A DNA stretch of 64,000 nucleotides from contig CAKOHZ010000001.1 of NCBI GenBank assembly GCA_934086315.1, positions 372,001 to 436,000 on the forward strand. Reading direction: 5' to 3'. The translations under genes and the position numbers were made by a program. The DNA is from an uncultured Bacilli bacterium (GTDB lineage Bacteria; Bacillota_I; Bacilli_A; RF39; UBA660). Under the pieces are notes generated by a model that saw only the letters and a list, made by a program, of their open reading frames with translations, searched no databases and was not told where the DNA came from. Within the stretch, counting starts at the first letter, position 1, and every line of letters starts with the position of its first letter. Shown piece after piece: positions 53,949 to 63,508 of this stretch.

Positions 53949-54662
53949 ATGGGTAGAGCTCATGAAGTAAGAGCTAAAGCAATGGCTGCAACAGCTGCTA
54001 AAAAAAGTAAATTATATTCAATTTATGCAAAGGAGATTTATCAAGCAGCGAAAGGAAACCCAGATCCATCAAGTAATGATGTATTAAGAAGAGTAATTGA
54101 AAAAGCTAAAAGGGAACAAGTACCAGCTGATGTAATTAATAGAAATATTGATAAAGTTAAAAAAGGTGTAACAGAAAACTACGATACAGTAGAATATGAA
54201 GCATTTGCTCAAGGTGGAAGTTCACTAATCATTAAATGCTTAACAGATAATTCAAATAGAACAATTAGTTTTGTTAAAACAGTTTTTAATAAATGTGGAG
54301 CTAAAATGGCTGGACAAGGAGCAGTTAGCTTCATGTATGAACATTTAGGAGTAGTAGGTATCAAAGGACACACTGAAGAAGAAGTTATGGATGCTCTAAT
54401 CAATGGAGATGTTGATGTAAATGATATTGAAATAGAAGATGATACAGTAGTTGTTTATACAGAAGTAGCTGATTTAAACAATGCTAAAAAAGCATTAGAA
54501 ACTGCATTCCCAGGAATAGTATTTGAAATAGATGAAATTTCATACTTTGCGAAAGATACAGTAACACTTGAAGGTGAAGACAAAGCAAAATTTGAAAGAT
54601 TACTTGATATGCTAGATGAATTAGATGATGTAAGTAATGTTTACCATAATGTAGAGTTATAA
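53949..54662 (+). CDS. yebC: YebC/PmpR family protein
   Basis: 237 residues from ATG 53949 after AAAAGGAG; the TTG/ATT codons at 53940 are upstream of that site. The N-terminus MGRAHEVRAKAMAATAAKKS and the NPDPSSNDVLRRVIEKAKRE segment, AFAQGGSSLIIKCLTDN, and the C-terminal DVSNVYHNVEL are hallmarks. YebC-type proteins act as DNA-binding regulators or, as shown for some, relieve ribosome stalling on proline stretches. Family length is normal (about 240). It shares the recG transcript, closed by a terminator. Confidence 0.93.
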   Translation: MGRAHEVRAKAMAATAAKKSKLYSIYAKEIYQAAKGNPDPSSNDVLRRVIEKAKREQVPADVINRNIDKVKKGVTENYDTVEYEAFAQGGSSLIIKCLTDNSNRTISFVKTVFNKCGAKMAGQGAVSFMYEHLGVVGIKGHTEEEVMDALINGDVDVNDIEIEDDTVVVYTEVADLNNAKKALETAFPGIVFEIDEISYFAKDTVTLEGEDKAKFERLLDMLDELDDVSNVYHNVEL

Positions 54663-54680
54663 AAAACTCTACTTTTTTTG
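54651..54680 (+). terminator. Terminator of the recG-yebC operon
   Basis: GTAGAGTT / AACTCTAC perfect 8-bp stem with an AT-rich loop, then seven T. Confidence 0.8.
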
Positions 54681-54714
54681 TTTTCTATATGTTACAATAT
54701 ATATGGAGGATATA

Positions 54715-55017
54715 ATGAAATTTAAAAATATGAATGAAAAGAGTATAGATGAAATAAGATATAATCCTTACACAGAAGGAGAATCAAAATCCATTAGAAA
54801 TGGCAAATCAAATGAAATAAAAAGAATAGTAGCTGCATCTGAAATATTAAATATATTTTTAATAAGAGGAAAACAAAAAGATGCTTTAGAAAGATTAAAA
54901 TCAAAAGATAGTACAAAAGAATATACAGCAAGAGATGTAATCGAAGAAATGTTAGAAGAAGCTAGCGAAAAGATTCAAACATCTAAAGAATCATTCGATG
55001 GAATAACACTAGGATAG
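54715..55017 (+). CDS. Small hypothetical protein (100 residues)
   Basis: Start ATG 54715 follows TGGAGG; the in-frame ATG 54703 overlaps that site. The sequence is charged and helical (NEIKRIVAASEILNIFLIRG, RDVIEEMLEEASEKI) without a recognised family. It forms a two-gene unit with the 87-residue gene 8 bp downstream. No membrane or signal segment. Confidence 0.65.
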   Translation: MKFKNMNEKSIDEIRYNPYTEGESKSIRNGKSNEIKRIVAASEILNIFLIRGKQKDALERLKSKDSTKEYTARDVIEEMLEEASEKIQTSKESFDGITLG

Positions 55018-55025
55018 GAGATAAT

Positions 55026-55289
55026 ATGAATTTTAATGTAGACGATATCATAACATTCAATTATGGAGAATATTTAATATTAGACGTTATTAGAGAAAGA
55101 GAAAATACATACTTATATTTAATAAATAACGATGAATTCCAAGATGATGTTTCAATTGTAAAAGTTAATAACAATAATAATGTAATAGAATATTCACCAA
55201 TAGAAAATGAGGAAGAATTTGACTTTGTTGTTAATAAAATATTTTTAGATTTTAAAGAAGATGTACTAGATTTTGCTAGTGAGCAATAA
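55026..55289 (+). CDS. Small acidic hypothetical protein (DUF1292-like in style)
   Basis: 87 residues after ATAGGAGAT. The first half is beta-rich (DIITFNYGEYLILDVIRE), the rest acidic (IENEEEFDFVVNKIFLDF). It recalls DUF1292-type small proteins in size and layout, but the identity is not secure. Second gene of a short operon closed by a long stem terminator. Confidence 0.6.
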   Translation: MNFNVDDIITFNYGEYLILDVIRERENTYLYLINNDEFQDDVSIVKVNNNNNVIEYSPIENEEEFDFVVNKIFLDFKEDVLDFASEQ

Positions 55290-55295
55290 ACTTTC

Positions 55296-55335
55296 AATAT
55301 CAAATAAAAAACACTTTTATTTGATATTTTTTTAT
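55296..55335 (+). terminator. Rho-independent terminator, long stem
   Basis: AATATCAAATAAAA / TTTTATTTGATATT perfect 14-bp stem with a 5-base loop, then TTTTTT. Confidence 0.8.
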
Positions 55336-55378
55336 GCTATAATTTTCATAGAATAGTTTGATTAGGAAGTGAGAAAAA

Positions 55379-57367
55379 ATGTCATTTATAACATCTTTAA
55401 TATCAGTAGCATCTTTAGCAACATGGATTTTCTTGCCACTTAACGCAATATTTCTTACGTTAGATGGTATTGTTTATTCGTTAGTTGCTTATTCATACAA
55501 GATATTTATGCTAATAGCACAATTGAATTATAATGTTATTTACGCATGGATATCACCATTAATGGATAGAATTAAAGCTATAATTCTCGTTTTAATAATG
55601 TTTAAAGTTGGGTATGCTTTAATTCAATTTATGATTAATCCAGATAAATTGGATGATGCATCAGCTGGAGGACCAGCATTAATAAAAAATATAGGAATCG
55701 CAGCAGGAATGTTAATACTATATTCATTTGTATTTAGTTTCATGAATGAATTAACATTACTATTAATTGGAGTTCCTGAAGGATATGAGTTCACAACATT
55801 AAAACAGGTTGCAGACATAACTAATGATGGAAAAGATAGTGGATTAATCGCTAGATTTATATTTGGAGCGGAAGCAGATGATGTTGGAGACTTCGGTAAA
55901 AAATTATCAACAAATACATTGAGTATATTTTTACATAGCAAACCAGGACAAACATCTGACCTTGATAAAATATATGATGAATTATCAAGTGCTGATATGA
56001 ATGCGTTTGATGCGATGAAAATAGTGACAATAGTTGCAAGAATAGATAAAGATGTAGAATACAAGTGGCCATTAGTAAGTACAGCTGCAGGATTATATTT
56101 AACATGGCAAATTATTAAACTTGCAATTGAACTTGCAATTCGTATGTTTAAATTATTAGTATTACAAGTAATAGCTCCATTAGCAATAGTGAGTATAGTT
56201 GATGGTGGAACTAAAAATTCAACATGGAGTAATTATACAAAAACATTTTTTAGCGTTTGGATAGACGCATTTATTCGAGTCGGATCGCTATTTTTAGCAA
56301 CTGCACTAGTTAGTCAATTCTATAGTGAATTTGAAGCATTAGTGCCAGAGGCTGCAGAAGGAACAATAACTAAAGGATTAATTTTATTAATAATTATGTT
56401 CTCTGCATACAAATGTACAGAACTTATACCAAAATTAATAAAACAAGTATTCCCAAGTATGGGTGCTAGTGGAAACAATACTAAAGGCTTTGGTGGATTA
56501 CTTGGTGGAATCGCCGGAGCTGGAATGGGTGCAGTATCTGGATTGGCTTCAGGTGCCATAAGTGGCGCTGGAGTTGCTGGAACATTAGGTAACGCTGTTA
56601 GAGGTGGTGTTACTGGATACCAATCAGGTTCAAAAGGAAAAAATGTTATGGACTTCTTTAATAATCAGTCAAAAGTTTCACAAGGAAATAGAGACATGGC
56701 ACAAAAGATTGCAAGACAAGGTGGAGGCTTAAGATTTGCTGGTGCAGCAATTGAAAATAGATTAGGAATCCCACAAGCTAAAGAAATGGCAGCACAAAGA
56801 CAAAAAGACAATTCAGCAGCACTAGAAAACATGATGAAAGCTAGAGGAGATGCTCTTGTAAAAATGGGTGCTGGAGCAAGTGGAACGGTTAAAGATTCTG
56901 CGGGAAATGACATAGGAAAAGTATCATTTAAATATGGTAACACTAGAGAAGCTACGGTTGCTAATATGAAAAATACAGCTGAATATAAAGTTTTAGAAAA
57001 TAAATATAGTGAAGCAATAAAATCTGGAAGTGTAAGCGACGCAAATACATACTCTTCACAAATGAAATCATATGAAAGTTATGCAGAAAAATCATTCGAT
57101 TCAGCTGCACTTAATACAGATTTCACAGGTGATGCAAAAGTTGCAGAAACAACAAGAGTATATGATACAAGACATGGAACATTTGTTGGAAATGCAACAA
57201 GAAAAGTTCTTGGGCGAGATAATGCAAGCGGTCACTTAAATGATAGTAGTGGTAATAAATCTCTAGAAGGAAGAAGAGAATCATATGAAAATAAAACTTC
57301 TAATTTAGAGAATAGTCGAAGCATGCAAAGAGCTAACAGACAAAACAATTTTGGAGGAAAACAATAG
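55379..57367 (+). CDS. VirB6/TrbL-like T4SS membrane channel protein
   Basis: 662 residues after AGGAAGTGAG; promoter-like TGCTATAAT lies just downstream of the preceding terminator. About eight membrane segments in the first 350 residues (for example IKAIILVLIMFKVGYALIQF and KLLVLQVIAPLAIVSIV). A glycine/alanine-rich stretch (GFGGLLGGIAGAGMGAV) and a long hydrophilic tail follow. This is the layout of VirB6/TrbL polytopic proteins that form the inner channel of Gram-positive type IV secretion or conjugation machines. The following genes (PrgI-like, VirB4, VirD4) support this. The tail, with many Ser/Gly/Asn, probably reaches the cytosol or cell surface. Confidence 0.75.
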   Translation: MSFITSLISVASLATWIFLPLNAIFLTLDGIVYSLVAYSYKIFMLIAQLNYNVIYAWISPLMDRIKAIILVLIMFKVGYALIQFMINPDKLDDASAGGPALIKNIGIAAGMLILYSFVFSFMNELTLLLIGVPEGYEFTTLKQVADITNDGKDSGLIARFIFGAEADDVGDFGKKLSTNTLSIFLHSKPGQTSDLDKIYDELSSADMNAFDAMKIVTIVARIDKDVEYKWPLVSTAAGLYLTWQIIKLAIELAIRMFKLLVLQVIAPLAIVSIVDGGTKNSTWSNYTKTFFSVWIDAFIRVGSLFLATALVSQFYSEFEALVPEAAEGTITKGLILLIIMFSAYKCTELIPKLIKQVFPSMGASGNNTKGFGGLLGGIAGAGMGAVSGLASGAISGAGVAGTLGNAVRGGVTGYQSGSKGKNVMDFFNNQSKVSQGNRDMAQKIARQGGGLRFAGAAIENRLGIPQAKEMAAQRQKDNSAALENMMKARGDALVKMGAGASGTVKDSAGNDIGKVSFKYGNTREATVANMKNTAEYKVLENKYSEAIKSGSVSDANTYSSQMKSYESYAEKSFDSAALNTDFTGDAKVAETTRVYDTRHGTFVGNATRKVLGRDNASGHLNDSSGNKSLEGRRESYENKTSNLENSRSMQRANRQNNFGGKQ

Positions 57368-57381
57368 AAAGGAGATAAATA

Positions 57382-57723
57382 ATGTATATAATACCAGCAA
57401 ATAGTAAAAAAAGTCAGTTGATATTTAATGTATTTAGACCATTTGATTTATTTGGCGTATTATTACCAGGTGTAATATTAACAACTGCCTTTCTATTTAT
57501 GTTTCCAGGAGATACAGTAGGAGATATTGTAATAAAATTAACACCGATTGGTATATCATTATTTTTGGTAATGCCAATACCGTTTTATCATAACGTGTTA
57601 GTTTATTTACAAGAAGTATTTATATATTTCAATAGTCAAAGAAGATATTATTGGAGAGGATGGTGTGCAAGCTATGTGGGAAACGATGACGGGGATGCCC
57701 AAAAAACCCAAAGTAAACGTTAA
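57382..57723 (+). CDS. PrgI-like T4SS membrane protein
   Basis: 113 residues after AAAGGAG. Two close membrane spans (about residues 24-42 and 48-68) are followed by an aromatic/basic segment YLQEVFIYFNSQRRYYWRGW, typical of PrgI/VirB3-like proteins of Gram-positive conjugation systems. It starts 12 bp after the VirB6-like gene and its end overlaps the next gene by 59 bp. It would bind the VirB4 ATPase at the membrane. Confidence 0.7.
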   Translation: MYIIPANSKKSQLIFNVFRPFDLFGVLLPGVILTTAFLFMFPGDTVGDIVIKLTPIGISLFLVMPIPFYHNVLVYLQEVFIYFNSQRRYYWRGWCASYVGNDDGDAQKTQSKR

Positions 57724-58264
57724 GGCACAAAAATACGCTGAAAATTGGTTACCAATTAGAGGCATACAAAATGGAGAAGTTATACTAGATAATGGATATA
57801 GAGTAACGGGAGTTAAAATCAAACCAAGAAACATATTTATTCTTGATTACGATTCTCAAAATAATGCAATATTTAATTTGAGAAACTTCTATAATACAAT
57901 GGATTATCCATTTTGGTTAATAGTAGCAGATAGACCAGTTGATATTAACGTTTATCTAGCTCAATTAAAATTGTTATTTAATCAAGTACAATCACCAGCA
58001 ATAAGAAAGTTAGTTAGAGAAGATATAGATAAAGCAAACCTATTCATGAGTAAGGAAGTAAATGTAACTGATACTGAATACTTCATCTTATTTAAAGATA
58101 GAAGACCAGAAATAATACAAAAAAGAATACAAAATTTAGTTTCTGGTTTAGCAGGAGCAGGTCTTCAATCAGCTCAAACTAGTAATGATGATTTAAGAAC
58201 ATTATTAGATGGATTTATGAATGGTGGAGATACAACTAATTTTGGGACGGTGATGCCACGATGA
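57665..58264 (+). CDS. VirB4-like N-terminal domain as a separate protein
   Basis: 199 residues from GTG 57665 after GGAGAGG; ATG 57674 is an alternative. The sequence is the N-terminal portion seen in VirB4/TraE-type proteins (ENWLPIRGIQNGEVILDN, YPFWLIVADRPVDIN, KDRRPEIIQKRIQNL) but lacks any ATPase motif. The ATPase part follows as a separate gene whose ATG overlaps this stop (ATGA). In related systems both parts are one chain, so this is a split gene and the two products should assemble. Confidence 0.7.
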   Translation: MQAMWETMTGMPKKPKVNVKAQKYAENWLPIRGIQNGEVILDNGYRVTGVKIKPRNIFILDYDSQNNAIFNLRNFYNTMDYPFWLIVADRPVDINVYLAQLKLLFNQVQSPAIRKLVREDIDKANLFMSKEVNVTDTEYFILFKDRRPEIIQKRIQNLVSGLAGAGLQSAQTSNDDLRTLLDGFMNGGDTTNFGTVMPR

Positions 58265-60051
58265 GCGTAAGTTTTAAAAGTCAATTAGCTCCTAAGAGCT
58301 TAGAATTTAAACCATCTGAAATAATAATAAGTGATAAATATTGTGCTATATTAACAATAATAAGTTATCCAAAATCAATACAAGAAGGATACTTAGCTAA
58401 CTTGACACAATTATCAGGTATTAAAATATGTATTAAACATATACCAATTGCATTCTCAGTTTTATCAAAAATGTTAAATAAAGAAATTGCTGATATGAAA
58501 TCAAGATATCAAGATGAACATGATAGAACAATGCAAGAACAAATTAGACAAGATTATGAAAGTATTGAAAACTTCATTCAAATGTTAACAGCAACTCAAG
58601 CAAGAATATTTGATTTCCAAATGCATGTTATGATTTCAGCTGATTCTCATGAAGAATTAGAAAATAAAAAAGTTCAAGTTAAGAACTACTTAGATGCAAT
58701 GGGAATGAAAGGACTAGTTCTTAGATTTGAACAAGAAAAAATACTTAAGAGTATGCTTCCAATATTTGAAGCAAATGATATAGAAGAAAGAGTTGGAACA
58801 CCAATACCATCAGTTACTATGGCTGCAATGTATCCATATGTATTCGATAGTATTAAAGACCCAGGACTTTCATGTTTACTTGGAGTTGATTATTCAGGTG
58901 GTGTCATACTATTTAATCAATTCTTATATCAAACTAAAAAAGAATTTAATAGAAATAATGCCAATATGATTATACTTGGTACTTCTGGTTCAGGTAAATC
59001 AACAGCTGCAAAAGTGCTTTTAAGAAGTAACATTAGAAATGGTCATAAAATCATAGCAATAGACCCAGAAGGTGAGCTTGAAGATATGGCTAGATTATAT
59101 GGTGGAGACTTCATTGACTTAGGTAAAGGTGGAGACTTTGGTATGATAAATCCACTTGAAGTAGTACTTGATGCAGATGAAGAAGAAATGAAAGAAGGAT
59201 TAGGTTATGCAATCCTTACTCGTACACTTCAAACACTAAAAGCATTTATGAAATACTACAGTCCAGACATTGAAGAAGATACATTAACAATGTTTAGTGA
59301 AGTAGTACAAGATACATATAGACGTTATAAAATAGATTACAATACAGATTTTACAAAAGTAAGTGCTCATGATTATCCAACATTCGATGATGTGTATGCA
59401 ACTATCAAAGGAAGATTACTTTCTATGACAGAACATACTCGTGAAAGAGAAGTTATGGAAAAACTTGAGTTAAAGATTAGACCACTTACTAGAGAATTAA
59501 GATATTATTTCACTGGTAAGACAACAATTGATACAGATGCAGACTTTATTGTATTTAATATTCGTGAATTAATGAACGCTGATAATAATATCAGAAATGC
59601 ATTATTCTTCAACATATTAAAATATGCATGGGGTCTTACATTAGATAGAGAAATAAATACAGTATTAATGGTTGATGAAGCACACATGCTACTTGCAGAT
59701 CAAAATACATTAGGTGCTGAATTTCTTGCTCGTATTCAAAGACGTAGTCGTAAATACAACACTGGAACAATCATTATTACACAACAACCTACAGACTTTG
59801 CTGCACCAAATGTAGTAATACATGGTAAAGCTATTTTCGATAACGCATCTTATTACCTAGTAATGGGACTAAGAAAACAAGCTGTAGATGATTTAGCAAG
59901 ATTAGTAGATTTAAACGATCAAGAAAAAGATTCAATTAAGAGATATAGTCAAGGACAAGCATTATTCGTATGTGGAAGTAGAAGAATGCGTATTAATGTA
60001 ATTGCTACTCAACAAGAATTAGAATCATTTGGTTCTGGAGGAGGACTATAG
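58261..60051 (+). CDS. virB4: VirB4-like T4SS ATPase (C-terminal/catalytic part)
   Basis: 596 residues, start overlapping the previous stop. The nucleotide-binding motifs are Walker A GTSGSGKST, Walker B VLMVDEAHM, and the TQQPTDF segment, with the RecA-like core typical of VirB4/TraE ATPases. A lysine/glutamate-rich helical region precedes it. VirB4 energises pilus or channel assembly and substrate transfer at the inner membrane. All catalytic motifs are present. A hairpin overlaps its stop codon and separates it from the cell-wall enzyme gene. Confidence 0.88.
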   Translation: MSVSFKSQLAPKSLEFKPSEIIISDKYCAILTIISYPKSIQEGYLANLTQLSGIKICIKHIPIAFSVLSKMLNKEIADMKSRYQDEHDRTMQEQIRQDYESIENFIQMLTATQARIFDFQMHVMISADSHEELENKKVQVKNYLDAMGMKGLVLRFEQEKILKSMLPIFEANDIEERVGTPIPSVTMAAMYPYVFDSIKDPGLSCLLGVDYSGGVILFNQFLYQTKKEFNRNNANMIILGTSGSGKSTAAKVLLRSNIRNGHKIIAIDPEGELEDMARLYGGDFIDLGKGGDFGMINPLEVVLDADEEEMKEGLGYAILTRTLQTLKAFMKYYSPDIEEDTLTMFSEVVQDTYRRYKIDYNTDFTKVSAHDYPTFDDVYATIKGRLLSMTEHTREREVMEKLELKIRPLTRELRYYFTGKTTIDTDADFIVFNIRELMNADNNIRNALFFNILKYAWGLTLDREINTVLMVDEAHMLLADQNTLGAEFLARIQRRSRKYNTGTIIITQQPTDFAAPNVVIHGKAIFDNASYYLVMGLRKQAVDDLARLVDLNDQEKDSIKRYSQGQALFVCGSRRMRINVIATQQELESFGSGGGL

Positions 60052-60069
60052 TATTAGTCCTCCTTATTT
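60039..60069 (+). terminator. Hairpin at the virB4/SpoIID-gene boundary (attenuator candidate)
   Basis: AGGAGGACT / AGTCCTCCT 9-bp stem around the virB4 stop, followed only by TATTT. The weak T-run suggests partial termination that lowers expression of the genes behind it. Confidence 0.5.
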
Positions 60070-60088
60070 AAAAAGAAGGAAGTGAAGT

Positions 60089-62638
60089 ATGGACGAAGAA
60101 TATGAAAATCAAAATATGAACCAGAGAAATGGTTCCAATGCACTTCAAACAATGGATAGTTTTATAGGTCGTTATGCAGATAATAGAGCTCAAAAAGATA
60201 TAGATGCAATTAACAATAGAAAAAAAGACAACTTAGATGATAATCTAGGAAATAAAAATAAAAGAGATGAAGAAAAAAATGATCCAAACTCAAAAGAAAA
60301 AAATGGAAATTCAAAAGATGAGCTTGGCAAAAAAGATGGCCTTAAGAATAAAGACGAGAAAAATAGTAAAAATGCAAAGCAAACACCTGAGGATAAAAAG
60401 AAATTAGAAGCTGAGGCAAAGAAAAAGGCACAAGCAGATGCAAAGAAAAAAGCTCAAGATGCAGCAAAAAAGAAAGCAGAAGAAAAAGCTTTAAAATCAA
60501 AAGCCGCATTAAAAATAAAATTAAAAATATATTTATATGTTGGTGCAGCCGCATTGGCATTATTATCATTAATATTCTTTGTAGCATTTTTTGCGTTTGC
60601 ATTTAATAACTTAACATCATCAATTAGTTCATTCTTTGGAATATCAGAAAAAGGGTTAAAAGATGATGATGAAGGAGCAAGCGTAGATGATCAATTAAAG
60701 GATGGATTATATACAGATGACAAATATAAGTATGTAAAACCAGACTGTGATGTAGATAATTACAGTGAACGAAAATGTAAATGTGATAATTCAAAAGAGG
60801 AATGTAAAGAATTAGGTGCAGAAGACCTAGTAAAAGTGTTATATTCTGATGATGCATGTCATGTTGATAGCTGGTTTTATGAATTACTGGATGGAATTTC
60901 TAGTATATTTAACTTTAGTGGATTATTTAGTAGTGAATGTCAGTTAGTTAGATATGTTAGAGGTTCGATTTCAAAATACAATGATAGATTTAATACAAAG
61001 TTGGATCCAGGATTAATTTTAGCAACAATATTTTATGGATATGATCAACAAGCTCATTATAGAAATTATAACGAAGGATCAGAAAATGTTGAGTTTGATT
61101 CAAGTGCAGAACACTTCCAAGTATTAGCTAATATTATAGCTGAAGGTAAATTAACCAAAGAAGATGTTGATAGAATAATTCAAAATAGTATTTTTGAAGA
61201 AGTTTATCCATATTGGAACTGGTCAATCACTTGCGAAGGTGATGATAATGACAAAAGATGTTGGGGAAATTGTAATTCAACAATGCATAAATCTTTTAAA
61301 TATAGTTCTGATAAATGGAAAATGTTTATAAGATGGAATGATGAAATAGATGATTCTTCTAGAAATGACTTTAGTGTTCCAGGATATATTGGATATGGAA
61401 GTAAAAAAGTATTAGATACTAAAGGCACTTCAAGTATAGGAAATTCACCAAAGGAATTATGGGGAAGTGGATATGTGTATGATACTAACTTAAATAGTTC
61501 ATATACTTCAACTGATGTAGAATGCAATGGAACATATACAGAAGCCGAACTTATGAGTATGTACAATCTAGTAGGTGTACGTGGTCTTGATGAAAGTAAA
61601 GGTTACTTTGAAGATAGAGGCTTTGAAGATATTATAGATACAAGTCATTATTTTCAAAAAGTACAAGAGATTAATTCGACTGATAAGGATACATTTACAC
61701 CTCATACAGCCAAGTACATGAGAAAAGGTCAAAGTAAATATTCAACATATACAATAAATTATAATTATAATGAAGGCTTTGGATATATAGACTTCCCAGG
61801 ATTCAAGGAAGCCATAGATGATCCAAAAACAGATTTAAATTATGATGACGCAATAACGCCAAAAGAAATTGAAACAATAGTTGAAGAAGTAATGGATAAA
61901 AAGAAACAATTAAACGAAGTACTTCTTGCACAAGATATGGATAATGATTTATATGGAGAAAATGGACACTACGACGAAAATGGAAATTACGTAGAAGGTA
62001 TTGTTCCTAACACTGATGGAGTTGTAACGACAAATGCTAACTGTAAGCCATATTTAACTTCAGATTTAGATAAAATAAATGTAACAGTAAAAGACTGTGA
62101 TGGTAGAGTTTTAGGAACAGTAGGATTTAAAGATTATATAATAGGTGTTACAAAAGGTGAGATAGATAATTACCAAAATAAAAACTATGCTTTAACGGCA
62201 ATGATAGCAGAAACAAGTTATGCACTGAATAGAAGAAATAATTATACTAAGGGTTCAACAATATCAATGAGAAGTGGAAACTGCGACCAAGTATTTAGTT
62301 CTCCTGCTAAGGGATCACACTCATCGCCATCAAGTATAAGCTGTGGTTCATTTAATTGTACAAGTTACTTGATTGGTCCAAACTCATCAGGAGGATATTA
62401 TAAAAAACCAATGTCTGATTCTGAATATAGTGCATATGAAGCGTTATATGCTGAAGCATCAAAATATTTAGTAATAAAAGGAGATACTATAAAGTCAACT
62501 GGATATGTAAGTACTACACAAAATAAATGGAGAAATATGGCTAATAACGGATCAAACTTCGTTGAGATAATTAAATCAACATATCCGGATTCGGATCTAG
62601 TTCAATGTTACGACGAAAATGGAACGTCTGAAGAATAA
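60089..62638 (+). CDS. T4SS-linked cell-wall protein with SpoIID-type lytic domain
   Basis: 849 residues after AGGAAGTGAAG. Lysine/aspartate-rich cytosolic N-terminus (about 1-145), one membrane span (about 146-175), a cysteine-rich extracellular region (about 215-440) and a C-terminal SpoIID/LytB-like domain (about 655-800): GFKDYIIGVTKGEI (candidate catalytic E691), NKNYALTAMIAETSYAL and a late CDQVFSSP. SpoIID is a peptidoglycan lytic transglycosylase. In a T4SS operon this would act like VirB1, opening the cell wall for the channel. The middle region contains KLDPGLILATIFYG, reminiscent of transglycosylases, but this is not secure. Confidence 0.7.
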   Translation: MDEEYENQNMNQRNGSNALQTMDSFIGRYADNRAQKDIDAINNRKKDNLDDNLGNKNKRDEEKNDPNSKEKNGNSKDELGKKDGLKNKDEKNSKNAKQTPEDKKKLEAEAKKKAQADAKKKAQDAAKKKAEEKALKSKAALKIKLKIYLYVGAAALALLSLIFFVAFFAFAFNNLTSSISSFFGISEKGLKDDDEGASVDDQLKDGLYTDDKYKYVKPDCDVDNYSERKCKCDNSKEECKELGAEDLVKVLYSDDACHVDSWFYELLDGISSIFNFSGLFSSECQLVRYVRGSISKYNDRFNTKLDPGLILATIFYGYDQQAHYRNYNEGSENVEFDSSAEHFQVLANIIAEGKLTKEDVDRIIQNSIFEEVYPYWNWSITCEGDDNDKRCWGNCNSTMHKSFKYSSDKWKMFIRWNDEIDDSSRNDFSVPGYIGYGSKKVLDTKGTSSIGNSPKELWGSGYVYDTNLNSSYTSTDVECNGTYTEAELMSMYNLVGVRGLDESKGYFEDRGFEDIIDTSHYFQKVQEINSTDKDTFTPHTAKYMRKGQSKYSTYTINYNYNEGFGYIDFPGFKEAIDDPKTDLNYDDAITPKEIETIVEEVMDKKKQLNEVLLAQDMDNDLYGENGHYDENGNYVEGIVPNTDGVVTTNANCKPYLTSDLDKINVTVKDCDGRVLGTVGFKDYIIGVTKGEIDNYQNKNYALTAMIAETSYALNRRNNYTKGSTISMRSGNCDQVFSSPAKGSHSSPSSISCGSFNCTSYLIGPNSSGGYYKKPMSDSEYSAYEALYAEASKYLVIKGDTIKSTGYVSTTQNKWRNMANNGSNFVEIIKSTYPDSDLVQCYDENGTSEE

Positions 62639-62649
62639 AAGGAGAAAGC

Positions 62650-63456
62650 ATGAAAGAAAAAATAATAGAAAATAAACCAACAGTAGTAATATTATCAGGA
62701 GCATTATTAATAGTTCTTATTGTGCTTCTTCTTTTTATTCCTTTAAGAAAAGAACAAATTAAATCAAATAAAAAATATTTTCCTAATTATGAAGATATAA
62801 TTATAAATGAAAAAGTAGTAAAAGATAAGAAAAAATATGAAAAAGTAGTTAAACAATTAGAAAACGATATTACTTTTAATAAATTATTAATGATAAATGA
62901 CTATGATTCTAAAAATGCAAGTAAAAAAGATTTAGAAAATATGTTAACTAATTATATATTGCTTTATACAATAGAAAATACTAAAACAATGAAAGTTAAA
63001 AAAACAGAGAATGGAGTATTTTGTATAAAACAAGAATACTTAATACCAAGTTTTCAAGAATTATATAATACAGATATAACAGAATATTCAGATTCAATTA
63101 TTTATTATTTTGAACATGCATATAAAAGAAATACAGATTATTGTTTCTATTTTGATGGAATAAATAAAAAATATGGAAAATCAACATTAAATAGTATAGA
63201 AAAGCTTTCTTATAATGATGGCGTAGTCACAATTGATACAAAAGTTTATTCTTATGAAGATAAAAATCAAAATGATAAAGAGTCTAAAATTAATAATTTA
63301 AAATCAGCAATTGAAAATAAAAACTATAGTTTAGCATCTAGCATCGTAACAGATGGCCTAAATGGTGAATCAAAAGAAAAGAGAATAAATTTTAAAATAT
63401 TTAATGATGGAAAATTTTTTAAATATCAAGTTATAGATATTAAAACTTTAGAATAA
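62650..63456 (+). CDS. Membrane-anchored T4SS-locus protein of unknown function
   Basis: 268 residues after AAAAGGAG. One N-terminal membrane anchor (about residues 12-31) and an outward domain of about 235 residues (FPNYEDIIINEKVVKDK, FKIFNDGKFFKYQVID). A VirB8/TcpC-like role (NTF2-fold bitopic protein) would fit its place and topology, but I see no diagnostic motif. It is co-transcribed with the SpoIID-domain gene 11 bp upstream and precedes the VirD4-like gene. Confidence 0.6.
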   Translation: MKEKIIENKPTVVILSGALLIVLIVLLLFIPLRKEQIKSNKKYFPNYEDIIINEKVVKDKKKYEKVVKQLENDITFNKLLMINDYDSKNASKKDLENMLTNYILLYTIENTKTMKVKKTENGVFCIKQEYLIPSFQELYNTDITEYSDSIIYYFEHAYKRNTDYCFYFDGINKKYGKSTLNSIEKLSYNDGVVTIDTKVYSYEDKNQNDKESKINNLKSAIENKNYSLASSIVTDGLNGESKEKRINFKIFNDGKFFKYQVIDIKTLE

Positions 63457-63508
63457 TAGTGAAAAATTTTATTTTATATTGTATAATGTAATTAATTGAG
63501 GTGAAATA

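Noticed and set aside
55624..56105. Two long minus-strand frames in the VirB6-like gene
   Set aside because: The membrane-protein frame has a ribosome-binding site and operon context; the antisense frames have neither.
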